NCBI RefSeq assembly: GCF_036010505.1
Contig: NZ_CP108569.1
Coordinates: 7,146,001 to 7,210,000, forward strand
DNA: 64,000 bases
Origin: Streptomyces sp. NBC_01197
Lineage (GTDB): Bacteria; Actinomycetota; Actinomycetes; Streptomycetales; Streptomycetaceae
Direction of reading: 5' to 3'
Shown here: positions 52,026 through 60,311 of the stretch, one piece after another
How the letters are laid out: every line of letters begins with the position of its first letter
How positions within the stretch are numbered: the stretch's first letter is position 1
Made by a program: the position numbers and the translations under genes
The notes under the pieces: model-generated
Database searches by the model: none
What the model was told of the DNA's origin: nothing
The model's input: the letters and a program-made list of their open reading frames with translations, nothing else

Positions 52026-53159
52026 ATGATCAGTGCCGCCCGGCTCGTCGCCGCAACGGCTGCCGTCGCCGTGCTGAGCAACCGCCCCGAAGTCACCGAC
52101 TGGGCCCTGCGCTACTTCGGCCCGTGGTGGAACGCCACTTCCGTGGACGCCACCGAAGTGTGCGCCGAAGCCGTCGTGACCGCGGACGTCAACCCGACCG
52201 CCTACGAGGAGATCACCAGTCTGGTGAACGATGGCCGGGCAACGGAGGCCGTGGAGTACGCGAAGCACCCCCTTTTCGTGGCACGCGACGGTGAGGACAT
52301 CATCGCCACGTCGCTGGTTGAAGGGATCGTGTACCGCAGCACGCCGTCCTCCGGTCGTCTCGTCCTCGCCGGCACCCACGTACAGCCTCTCGCCCTGGCC
52401 GCCGCGCGCCTCGCACGGGAAGCGGTCCGTGGCCGGCCCCTGCGGGACGGCTGGGCTGTGCTCCACTCCTCCGCAGTCGTACGGCCGGACGACGGCGCAA
52501 TGCTCCTCACCTTCGGTGACAAGGGCGCCGGCAAGACGACCACGGCCCTGCTGCTCGCCTCGCACGGCTGGCAGCTCCTCGCCAAGGACCGGGTCCTCGT
52601 CCGGCCCACCGGCGAAGCCGATGTAGACGTGGTGCCCTGGCCGTCCGCCGCCGCGCTCGGCGTCGGCCTGCTGCACTCGCTCGGCTGGGACGCCACAGCG
52701 CGCGAGCACCTGCAGGGCGGCGACAGCTTCCACCCGACCCAGCACGAATCCGTGACCGATGCGCTGCTCGCCGCAGACCACACCCCGCTGTGGGACGCCA
52801 AGAAGCGGGAGCGCAAGGTCCAGGTATTCCCCGACCAGTTCCCGGACATGTTCAACGTCCCCCTGGCCACCCGCGGGCACGCCGCCGGTCTGGTCTTCCC
52901 CCAGGTCGACGCAGACGCAGCACCCGACGTCATCGACGGCAGACGCACGCTGGGCGAGGCCGACTTCATGTCGGGGGCGACAGAGGACCGTTACCCGGAC
53001 GTCTTCGGCCTGGCCCAGGGCGTCGACGGCGGCGGCCGGAAGAGCGCCCGCGCCGAGGTGGCGGCCCGTCTCGCCGAACTGCCACACCGTGCGGTCCGGC
53101 TCAACCACGACATCCCGGCCAGCGCAGCCCTGTTGAGCAAGATCGCCGACACGATCTGA
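52026..53159 (+). CDS. HPr-kinase-like P-loop protein (possible RiPP maturation kinase)
   Basis: 377 residues. LHSSAVVRPDDGAMLLTFGD leads into the Walker A motif GDKGAGKTTT (164-173), followed by LAKDRVLVRP, the arrangement of HprK-like kinases and of the HprK homologues that phosphorylate lasso-peptide precursors. The ~140-residue N-terminal region is unassigned. The ATG has no clear ribosome site and lies at the edge of an unrelated decayed sequence, so the natural start may have been lost. The following genes are an rSAM SPASM tail and a PIMT-like methyltransferase. Confidence 0.65.
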   Translation: MISAARLVAATAAVAVLSNRPEVTDWALRYFGPWWNATSVDATEVCAEAVVTADVNPTAYEEITSLVNDGRATEAVEYAKHPLFVARDGEDIIATSLVEGIVYRSTPSSGRLVLAGTHVQPLALAAARLAREAVRGRPLRDGWAVLHSSAVVRPDDGAMLLTFGDKGAGKTTTALLLASHGWQLLAKDRVLVRPTGEADVDVVPWPSAAALGVGLLHSLGWDATAREHLQGGDSFHPTQHESVTDALLAADHTPLWDAKKRERKVQVFPDQFPDMFNVPLATRGHAAGLVFPQVDADAAPDVIDGRRTLGEADFMSGATEDRYPDVFGLAQGVDGGGRKSARAEVAARLAELPHRAVRLNHDIPASAALLSKIADTI

Positions 53160-53202
53160 CCCCGCCCGGCACGCGCAGCCGGCAACCGCACACGCCCATG
53201 GC

Positions 53203-53559
53203 GAAGCCGAAGCCCAACTGCGTTCACTCGGAGTGCAGAACATCAGGGTGGACCAGGTGCGGGCGATTGGACGCGCGGCAGCGGACTCCGCCACCATCCC
53301 CGGTGTGAGCGAGCTATGCGGGCGGTGCTTCCACGAGCGCGTCGCTGTCTCCCCGGACGGTGACGTGTACGGCTGCATCCTGTCCCGGCATCTGCGAACG
53401 GGGAACGTGCGCAACACCCCCCTGCGGGACGTCCTGTCCGGTTCTCGGTGGGCTGATGCCCGATCCGCTGTGCCGAAGGCGGCGACGAACGCGTGCCCGC
53501 CCAATGATGGCGGGGATTGCAGTCCGGCCAGCACCCCCGCCTGCAACCCCAAGTTCTAG
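53203..53559 (+). pseudogene. Radical-SAM maturase, C-terminal SPASM part only
   Basis: Homology begins inside an open frame (AEAQLRSLGVQNIRVDQVRA) and continues through a SPASM domain: SELCGRCFHERVAVSPDGDV, YGCILSRHLRTGNVRNTPL, and the Cys-rich end ACPPNDGGDCSPASTPACNP. Seven cysteines could hold auxiliary Fe-S clusters. The radical-SAM barrel with its CxxxCxxC is missing, most simply by deletion. A GTG at 53233 could still start a stand-alone SPASM protein. Confidence 0.65.
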
Positions 53560-53568
53560 GAGATGCCG

Positions 53569-54693
53569 GTGAACTGGAAGCCCCACGCCGCAGCCCTCGC
53601 TGCCGGTGCGGTCCCGTCGGGGTCGCGGTGGCGCGCCCCTGTTGCGTTGCTCCCGCGCCACCTGTTCATCCCTTGCTGGTGGGCGGGCCAGGACAGTTGG
53701 TCCCTGCGCGCAGGGGCGGACGACGAGGAAGCTTGGCTGACTGCCGCGTACGCGGACGACTCGCTCGTAACCCGGGTCGGAAGCACACACGCGGACCAGG
53801 CGCAGCCCGGCGATCGGCCGGCAGGCCGGCCAACGTCGTCGGCAACGCTGCCGAGTCTGCTGGTGCGGATGTTCCAGCACGCCCGGCTCAGCGACGGAGA
53901 CACCCTGCTGGATGTCGGCACCGGCTCGGGATACGGCACCGCGCTGGCCTGCGTACGCCTGGGTGACCATCGGGTCACCAGTATCGACGTGGACCCCTAC
54001 CTCACCGAAGCAGCAGGCCAGCGGCTCACCCAGGTCGGACTGGGGCCCCAGCTCTACACCCTGGATGCGAGCGGCGAGCTGCCAGAGCACTACGACCGCA
54101 TCGTGGCCACGGTCGGGGTCCGGCCTGTGCCCACCAGTTGGCTGACGGCACTCAAGCCGGGCGGGCGGCTGGTGACCAACATCGCGGGCACGACGCTCAT
54201 TGTCACCGCGGACAAGCAGGAGGACGGCACCGCCCGGGGACGAGTCGAGTGGGACCGCGCCGGGTTCATGCACGCCCGCCACAGTGCCGACTACCCGCCA
54301 CTCTTGGACGGTCTGGTCGAGACGGCTTGCGCCGAAAGGGGGGAGTTCGTCACGGTCAGCCGATATCCGGTGGTCGACGTCGAACAGGCATGGGACCTGT
54401 CGTCCATGCTCGGCATCGAGGTACCCGGCGTCGTCTACGGCTACGAGGAGACCGGGCAGCAGCGCACAACGTGGCTCGCCCACCCGGACGGCTCATGGGC
54501 CCGAGCCACCAGCACGGAGGGGGGCGATCCTGTCGTACACCAGAGCGGTCCACGCCACCTGTGGGACGTTCTGGATGAGATCCGTTCGTACTGGCTTCAG
54601 CACGGCGAGCTGCCCGTGCGCGGCGCCCATGTGCTGATCACTCCGGACGGCCGGACACGGCTTGCCCGAGGAGGCTGGCGCTCCACCCTCTGA
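53569..54693 (+). CDS. PIMT-like protein O-methyltransferase (RiPP-associated type)
   Basis: About 374 residues. TLLDVGTGSGYGTALACVRLG is motif I of the protein-L-isoaspartate methyltransferase fold; YDRIVATVGVRPVPTSWL and LKPGGRLVTNIAGTTLIV complete it. The ~150-residue C-terminal extension is typical of variants that modify ribosomal peptides in lanthipeptide, lasso and graspetide loci. GTG at 53569 is preferred over ATG at 53563 because AGGAG is then correctly spaced. It follows the SPASM tail by 9 nt, so the genes were an operon. No precursor peptide was found nearby. Confidence 0.75.
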   Translation: MNWKPHAAALAAGAVPSGSRWRAPVALLPRHLFIPCWWAGQDSWSLRAGADDEEAWLTAAYADDSLVTRVGSTHADQAQPGDRPAGRPTSSATLPSLLVRMFQHARLSDGDTLLDVGTGSGYGTALACVRLGDHRVTSIDVDPYLTEAAGQRLTQVGLGPQLYTLDASGELPEHYDRIVATVGVRPVPTSWLTALKPGGRLVTNIAGTTLIVTADKQEDGTARGRVEWDRAGFMHARHSADYPPLLDGLVETACAERGEFVTVSRYPVVDVEQAWDLSSMLGIEVPGVVYGYEETGQQRTTWLAHPDGSWARATSTEGGDPVVHQSGPRHLWDVLDEIRSYWLQHGELPVRGAHVLITPDGRTRLARGGWRSTL

Positions 54694-54780
54694 ACTTCGC
54701 ACCCCGTGTGATGGCCCCACACTGGGGTCGGCCCTGCACCCCTGCTGAACCGTCAGTTCCGGCCGCAGAGTGTGGAGGAG

Positions 54781-54818
54781 CCCCGGTACAGAAGGCCCGG
54801 AAGTCTTCTGTACCGGGG
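54781..54818. terminator. Bidirectional terminator between PIMT-like gene and paaK
   Basis: CCCCGGTACAGAAG pairs perfectly with CTTCTGTACCGGGG, 14-bp stem, 10-nt loop. Confidence 0.85.
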
Positions 54819-54885
54819 CCACGCCGTGAGATCAGCGGACACGGCTGCTGCGGAGCCTGGCGTGCCACCCGCCTGCCGATCGACT

Positions 54886-56196
54886 TCACGCGTCGCGCGG
54901 TGACTTCACGGGATCGCTTCGCAAGTCCACGATCCGCTTGAACTTGCCCACCGACCGCTCCAGCGTCTCGGGGTCGACGACCTCCATGCAGACCGAGATC
55001 CCGATGGAGTCCTTGATGCGCGCGGCGACCGACCGGGCCGCCGCATCCCGTACCTCCGGCGAGGTGTCGGGCCTGGCCTCCGCCCGTACGGTCAGCGCGT
55101 CCATCCGGCCCTCCCGGGTGAGCCGCAGCTGGAAGTGCGGGGCGAGGCCGGGTGTCCGCAGCACGATCTCCTCGACCTGGGTGGGGAAGAGGTTCACCCC
55201 GCGCACGATGACCAGGTCGTCGCTGCGCCCGCTGATCCGCTCCATCCGCCGGAACTCTCTGGCGGTGCCCGGCAGCAGCCGGGTCAGGTCCCTGGTCCGG
55301 TAGCGGATCACCGGCATGGCCTCCTTGGTGAGCGAGGTGAAGACCAACTCCCCCTGCTCGCCGTCCGGCAGGACCTCACCCGTGACCGGATCGACCACTT
55401 CTGGGAAAAAGTGGTCCTCCCAGATCGTGAGGCCGTCCTTGGTCTCGACGCACTCCTGGGCCACACCGGGCCCCATGACCTCGGAGAGCCCGTAGATGTC
55501 GACGGCGTCGATCGCGAACCGCTCCTCGATCTCGCGCCGCATCTCATCGGTCCATGGTTCGGCGCCGAAGATGCCGACCCGCAGTGAGGTGGACCTGGGG
55601 TCGATGCCCTGGCGCTCGAACTCGTCGAGCAGGGTGAGCATGTAGGTCGGCGTCACCATGATGATGTCGGGGTGGAAGTCCTGGATCAGCTGCACCTGAC
55701 GGGCCGTCATTCCGCCGGACGCGGGGATTACCGTGCAGCCGAGGCGTTCGGCGCCGTAGTGAGCCCCGAGGCCGCCGGTGAACAGTCCGTATCCGTACGC
55801 CACATGGACCTTGTCGCCGGGCCTGCCGCCCGCCGCGCGGATGGACCGGGCCACCACGTCCGCCCAGGTGGACAGGTCGCGTTCGGTGTAGCCGACGACC
55901 GTCGGGCGGCCCGTCGTGCCACTGGAGGCGTGGATGCGCCGTACCTCGGACTCCGGTACGGCGAACATCCCGAACGGGTACTGGTCGCGCAGATCGGCCT
56001 TGACGGTGAACGGGAAGCGGGCCAGGTCGGCGAGGGTGCGGCAGTTTTCGGGGCGCAGCCCCGCCTTGTCGAAGGACTCGCGGTAGAAGGGCACGTTCTC
56101 GTACGCGTGCCGGAGCGTCGCGCGCAGCCGCTCGGTCTGAAGCGCTTCGAGCTCGTCGCGGTTGAGCCGTTCAGCCGCGTCCAGCAGGGCTGTCAT
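54886..56196 (-). CDS. paaK: Phenylacetate-CoA ligase
   Basis: 436 residues, the PaaK length. HAYENVPFYRESFDKAGL, the ATP motif IHASSGTTGRPTVVGYTERD, GIFGAEPWTDEMRREIE, DIYGLSEVMGPGVAQEC and IRYRTRDLT with RISGRSDDLVIVRGVN are diagnostic, and the C-terminus carries SVGKFKRIVDL with the catalytic Lys. It makes phenylacetyl-CoA. ATG at 56196 follows GGGAG. A PaaR-like palindrome lies 41 nt upstream. No paaABCDE oxygenase genes are in the window, so the rest of the pathway is elsewhere. Confidence 0.95.
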   Translation of the reverse strand: MTALLDAAERLNRDELEALQTERLRATLRHAYENVPFYRESFDKAGLRPENCRTLADLARFPFTVKADLRDQYPFGMFAVPESEVRRIHASSGTTGRPTVVGYTERDLSTWADVVARSIRAAGGRPGDKVHVAYGYGLFTGGLGAHYGAERLGCTVIPASGGMTARQVQLIQDFHPDIIMVTPTYMLTLLDEFERQGIDPRSTSLRVGIFGAEPWTDEMRREIEERFAIDAVDIYGLSEVMGPGVAQECVETKDGLTIWEDHFFPEVVDPVTGEVLPDGEQGELVFTSLTKEAMPVIRYRTRDLTRLLPGTAREFRRMERISGRSDDLVIVRGVNLFPTQVEEIVLRTPGLAPHFQLRLTREGRMDALTVRAEARPDTSPEVRDAAARSVAARIKDSIGISVCMEVVDPETLERSVGKFKRIVDLRSDPVKSPRDA

Positions 56197-56236
56197 GTGG
56201 TCACTCCCGTCCCGGTGTCCCGACCGGCAAACCAGC

Positions 56237-56254
56237 CGACCGATCATTCGGTCG
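56237..56254 (-). promoter_or_regulatory. PaaR-like TetR operator upstream of paaK
   Basis: CGACCGA-TCAT-TCGGTCG is a perfect 7-bp dyad. Its core ACCGnnCAnnCGGT differs by one central base from the ACCGnnCGnnCGGT pattern described for PaaR of actinobacteria. Confidence 0.65.
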
Positions 56255-56499
56255 ACATGTGTCCGATCAGTAATTCAGGAGCAGGCCGGACCGTCAAGAG
56301 CTGTGTGCTGCCCGTCTGCCCCTCCATCCCCCCGCAGGGGCAGCGGCACCGACGGGCCGCCTGCGGTCCCGGACCGTCAACTCGTACGCAGGCGTGCGGG
56401 GTGGGAGGGGCGAGGTGAGTACCCGGGTGTAAATTTTCGGACGTTCACTTCACCGTGGTGTGCGGCGCGGCGCCGGGCACCGTGACCATCGGAGCGGCC

Positions 56500-56562
56500 A
56501 TGCGCATCACCACCGAAGCGGACGGGCGCCACGGCGCCGGACTGCCCGGGGCCCTCTCGTGA
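56500..56562 (+). CDS. 20-codon ORF resembling a ferredoxin N-terminus, coupled to the reductase gene
   Basis: MRITTEADGRHGAGLPGALS starts with GGAG well placed and ends in TGA overlapping the reductase GTG (GTGA). Streptomyces 3Fe-4S ferredoxins often begin MRITxEADxCVGAGQC; here the cysteines are lost and the gene ends early. It may be a decayed ferredoxin gene kept as a leader that couples translation. Confidence 0.45.
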   Translation: MRITTEADGRHGAGLPGALS

Positions 56563-57773
56563 GCGGTCCGCGCCGGGTCGTAGTCGTCGGCGCGTCCGCC
56601 GCCGGCCTCGCCGCGGCGGAGGGGCTGCGCCGGTCCGGTTACGACGGCGGGCTCGTGCTCGTGGGCGAGGAGGAGCACCTTCCGTACGACCGGCCGCCGC
56701 TCTCCAAGCAGTTGCTCGCCGGTGAGTGGGCAGCCGACCGGGTCCTGCTGCGGAGCGCCGGGGCGCTGGCCGACCTGGACATCGAGCTGCGCTCCGGCAC
56801 CCGGGCGCGGGCCCTGGATCCGGCCGCCCGGGAGATGGACACCGGCGACGGCGGCACCATCGGCTATGACGCGCTCGTCGTCGCCACCGGAGTCCGGCCC
56901 CGGGTGCTGCCGGGCATGGACGGTATCGCGGGAGTCCATGTCCTGCGCACGCTGGACGACGCGACGGCCCTGCGCGAGTCGCTCGCCGGCCGGCCGCATC
57001 TGGTGATCGTCGGCGGCGGCTTCATCGGCGCCGAGGCTGCCGCCGTCGCCCGGGAGGCCGGCTGCGAGGTCACGCTGGTGACCGACCGGGCGGTGCCGCT
57101 CGCCGACGCGGTCGGCCACGACATCGGGAGCATGCTGACGGACCTGCACCAGGAACACGGCGTACGGACGGTGACCAGCGCCCTCGTCGAGAACATCGTC
57201 ACCGACGGCAGCCGTGCGACGGGCGTACGTCTCTCCGACGGCCGCACCCTCGCGGCGGACTCCGTACTCGTCGGCATCGGGTCGCGGCCCAACACCGAAT
57301 GGCTCGCGGGAAGCGGGCTCCGCCTCGGCAACGGCGTCGAGTGCGACGCCACTCTCCGCGCCGCCGAGCACATCTGGGCCGCCGGAGACGTGGCGTCCTG
57401 GCCCGACCCGGTGACCGGGGAGCGGCTGCGGATCGAGCACCGCACCAACGCATCGGAACAGGGCCGCGCGGTCGCCCGCAACATCCTCGCCGGAGAGGCG
57501 GCCACCGCCTTCACCACCGTGCCCTTCGTCTGGTCGGACCAGTACGACCTCAAGGTCCAGATCCACGGCAGGACCCGTGGCGCCGACCTGGTGCACATCG
57601 TCGAAGGGAGCCTCGCCGAGCGGAAGTTCACCGCTCTGTTCGCCCGCGCGGGACAGGTCTGCGGTGCGGTCGGTGTGAACATGACCCGTCCGCTGCGCGC
57701 CCTGCGGCCCCTGGTCGCGGCCCGCACGCCATGGGCGGAGGCACTCGCCCTGCAGGAAGCCGGAGCCGTCTGA
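56559..57773 (+). CDS. FAD-dependent ferredoxin/rubredoxin reductase
   Basis: 404 residues. Two Rossmann motifs (VVVVGASAAGLAAAEGLRRSG for FAD; HLVIVGGGFIGAEAAAVARE for NADH), the hallmark YDRPPLSKQLLAGE, and IWAAGDVASWPDP are those of oxygenase-coupled ferredoxin reductases. The C-terminal dimer domain follows (VPFVWSDQYDLKVQIHGRT). It passes electrons from NAD(P)H to a ferredoxin serving a P450 or dioxygenase; no intact ferredoxin gene is adjacent. GTG at 56559 is chosen by the GTGA overlap. Confidence 0.92.
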   Translation: MSGPRRVVVVGASAAGLAAAEGLRRSGYDGGLVLVGEEEHLPYDRPPLSKQLLAGEWAADRVLLRSAGALADLDIELRSGTRARALDPAAREMDTGDGGTIGYDALVVATGVRPRVLPGMDGIAGVHVLRTLDDATALRESLAGRPHLVIVGGGFIGAEAAAVAREAGCEVTLVTDRAVPLADAVGHDIGSMLTDLHQEHGVRTVTSALVENIVTDGSRATGVRLSDGRTLAADSVLVGIGSRPNTEWLAGSGLRLGNGVECDATLRAAEHIWAAGDVASWPDPVTGERLRIEHRTNASEQGRAVARNILAGEAATAFTTVPFVWSDQYDLKVQIHGRTRGADLVHIVEGSLAERKFTALFARAGQVCGAVGVNMTRPLRALRPLVAARTPWAEALALQEAGAV

Positions 57774-57781
57774 TTCGCGTC

Positions 57782-57816
57782 GTCCGCCGGGGGCGCTCGT
57801 ACAGCCCCCGGCGGAC
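57782..57816. terminator. Bidirectional terminator
   Basis: GTCCGCCGGGGGC/GCCCCCGGCGGAC, perfect 13-bp stem with a 9-nt loop, between convergent reductase and MFS genes. Confidence 0.85.
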
Positions 57817-57859
57817 CTCCCGGCCACCCGAGCCGCCACGACGCCGCACCGGGTCACGG

Positions 57860-59167
57860 TCAGCGGAGACCCGGACCCGCCACCGTGCCGCACCGGCCGG
57901 CGGGCCGCGCGATCAGCAGCGCGAGCAGCGCCCCGGCGCCGCAGACCGCGCCGATCGCGATCCACAGCGGGTCGTACGAGCCGAACGCGTCCCGTGCCGC
58001 CCCGCCGAGGAACGCGGCGAGACCGGCGCCCAGTTGGTGCGCGGCGGCCACCCAGCCGAAGACGATCGCGCTGTCCGCCCCGTACAGCTCCCTGCAGAGC
58101 GCGAGAGTCGGCGGCACGGTGGCCACGTCGAGCAGCCCGAACACCACCACGAAGGCGACCATCGGCGGCCGGACCGTGGCGGACATCAGCACCGGCAGGC
58201 AGAGCAGCGTCAGACCGCGCAGCGCGTAGTACACGGCGAGCAGCCTCCGCGGATCCAGACGGTCGGTCAGCCAGCCGGAGAGGACCGTGCCCGCGACATT
58301 GAAGACACCGACCAGTGCGAGCAGCGAGGACGCCGTGGTCGCGGGCATCCCGTGGTCGTGGGCGGCCGGGGTGAAGTGCGTCCACATCACGCCGTTGGTC
58401 GAGGCGCCGCAGATCGCGAAGGTGGCCGCGAGCAGCCAGAACGGGGCGCCGCGCGCCACCGTGCCAAGGACCCGCACCGTACGGGCGGCCGCACCCGGCA
58501 GGGCCGCCGGCTTCGGGGTGAACCGCTGAGCGCCGTAAGCCCGTACGCCCGCGTCGGCGGGGTGGTCCCGCAGCAGCATCAGCGCCAGGGGCAGTGCGGC
58601 GCACGCGACCAGCGTCAGCAGCACCGCGGCCGTCCGCCACCCGTGATCCGCGACCACCCACGAAAGCACCGGAAGGAAGACGAACTGCCCGAAGACCCCG
58701 GCGGCCGTGAGTACCCCGCTGACCAGCCCGCGCCGCCGGACGAACCAGCGTTGCGTGACGGTCGCTGCGAAGGTCAGCGCCATCGCGCCCGAGCCGAACC
58801 CGATCAGCAGGCCCCAGGTCAGTACGTACTGCCAGGGAGCGCTCATCGCCGTGCTGAGCAGAGCACCCGCGGCGACGGCGGCCAGCGCCGCGCCCACCAC
58901 GCGCCGCAGCCCGAACCGGTCCATCAGCGCGGCCGAGAACGGGGCGACGACCCCGTACACCACCATGTTCACCGAGGCCGCCAGGCCGATCGACCCGTGC
59001 GACCAGCCGAACTCCCGGTGCAGCGGCTCCGTGAACAGTCCCGCCATCGTGGTGAAAGCTCCCGCGGCCACGATCGCCAGCGCCGCCACCGCCGCCACCC
59101 GCCAGGCGGGATGCAGCCGCCCGCGCCCCGTCGGGCCGCCCGTGTACTTCGTCGCGATATCAGCCAT
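57860..59167 (-). CDS. MFS transporter (monocarboxylate/oxalate-formate type)
   Basis: About 435 residues, 12 helices. FTEPLHREFGWSHGSIGLAAS, the loop RRRGLVSGVLTAAGVFGQFV and the helix FGSGAMALTFAATVTQRWF are typical of the OFA/monocarboxylate-like branch. ATG at 59167 (MADIATKYTGG) is preferred; ATG at 59212 is in frame. Divergent from a GlxA-type regulator with 70 nt between starts, so it is a likely target of that regulator and may import the acid degraded by the surrounding enzymes. Confidence 0.86.
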   Translation of the reverse strand: MADIATKYTGGPTGRGRLHPAWRVAAVAALAIVAAGAFTTMAGLFTEPLHREFGWSHGSIGLAASVNMVVYGVVAPFSAALMDRFGLRRVVGAALAAVAAGALLSTAMSAPWQYVLTWGLLIGFGSGAMALTFAATVTQRWFVRRRGLVSGVLTAAGVFGQFVFLPVLSWVVADHGWRTAAVLLTLVACAALPLALMLLRDHPADAGVRAYGAQRFTPKPAALPGAAARTVRVLGTVARGAPFWLLAATFAICGASTNGVMWTHFTPAAHDHGMPATTASSLLALVGVFNVAGTVLSGWLTDRLDPRRLLAVYYALRGLTLLCLPVLMSATVRPPMVAFVVVFGLLDVATVPPTLALCRELYGADSAIVFGWVAAAHQLGAGLAAFLGGAARDAFGSYDPLWIAIGAVCGAGALLALLIARPAGRCGTVAGPGLR

Positions 59168-59237
59168 GCACCGACCCTGCGCCCCAGCCGAGACCGGTAC
59201 CAGTGGCGAGATAGACATGATGTGCAAGGATCTCGCC

Positions 59238-60311
59238 ATGACCCTCTTCGGTGACACAGCAGGCCCCGGCCGCCGCCACCGGGTGGCCGTACTCGTGCGC
59301 CACGGGCTGCTCCCCATGGAACTCGGCATCGTCCACCGGCTGTTCAGAGGCGCCGTATCAGCGGCGGGCGAGCCGCTGTACACAGTTCTGACCTGCACGG
59401 TTGAGCCCGGGGAGATCCGGACCGAGGCCGATGTGACCGTCAATGTCACCCTCGGGCCCGAACTGCTCACCGAGGCGGACACCGTGGTCGTTCCCGCATC
59501 GGACGAGGACTACTGCCCGCGCGAAGCCCCGTATCTGCCGCCCGCGCTCGCCGACGCCTTCGCGCGGATCCGCCCGGGGACCCGACTCGCCTCCATCTGC
59601 ACCGGCTCCTTCGTGCTGGCCGCGGCCGGATTCCTGGACGGCAGGCGCGCCACCACCCACTGGCGCTCGGCCGCCGACCTGCGGCGGCTCCACCCGGCGG
59701 TGGAGGTCGATCCCGATGTGCTCTACACCGACGACCGGGGCGTCCTCACCTCGGCCGGTGTGGCCTCGGGCATCGATCTCTGCCTGCACATGATCCGCAG
59801 CGACCACGGCGCCGCCGTCGCCAACGCGGTGGCCCGCGCCACGGTGGTCCCGCCCCACCGCGAGGGCGGCCAGGCGCAGTTCGTGCCTTGCCCGGTTCCT
59901 GCCCCCGCACCGCTGCCGACCGGCGCGGCGCGCGCCTGGGCGCTGGAGCACCTGGGGGAGCGCATCACCCTGGACGAGCTGGCGGCCCGTGCCGCGATGA
60001 GCACCCGCACCTTCTCGCGCCGCTTCTGCCAGGAGGTCGGCCTCACCCCCGTCCAGTGGCTCACCCAGCGCCGGGTCGACCTGGCCAGACAGCTCCTGGA
60101 GGAGACCGACCTGCCGGTCGACCGGGTGGCGGCGGACGCCGGGTTCGGGACCGCGGCGTCCTTCCGTAACCATCTGCACGAGGCGCTCGGGGTCTCCCCG
60201 AGCGCCTACCGTGCCACTTTCCGCGGTTCCGCCCGGCCTGACCGCCCGGACCCGGTTCAGCCGCCGGCAAATCAGTCGGCGGCGACCGCCACCCCACGCG
60301 CCCAGCGGTAG
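59238..60311 (+). CDS. GlxA-type AraC regulator (DJ-1/PfpI N-terminal domain)
   Basis: 357 residues. N-terminal DJ-1/PfpI-like domain (~10-190) with the nucleophile-elbow-like LASICTGSFVLAAAGFLDG; C-terminal AraC HTH pair (~235-335): ERITLDELAARAAMSTRTFS, RRFCQEVGLTPVQWLTQRR, and PVDRVAADAGFGTAASFRNH. ATG at 59238 has AAGGA 7 nt upstream. It probably senses a metabolite and activates the divergent MFS gene or nearby catabolic genes. Its 3' end overlaps that of the convergent ligase gene by 40 nt. Confidence 0.9.
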   Translation: MTLFGDTAGPGRRHRVAVLVRHGLLPMELGIVHRLFRGAVSAAGEPLYTVLTCTVEPGEIRTEADVTVNVTLGPELLTEADTVVVPASDEDYCPREAPYLPPALADAFARIRPGTRLASICTGSFVLAAAGFLDGRRATTHWRSAADLRRLHPAVEVDPDVLYTDDRGVLTSAGVASGIDLCLHMIRSDHGAAVANAVARATVVPPHREGGQAQFVPCPVPAPAPLPTGAARAWALEHLGERITLDELAARAAMSTRTFSRRFCQEVGLTPVQWLTQRRVDLARQLLEETDLPVDRVAADAGFGTAASFRNHLHEALGVSPSAYRATFRGSARPDRPDPVQPPANQSAATATPRAQR

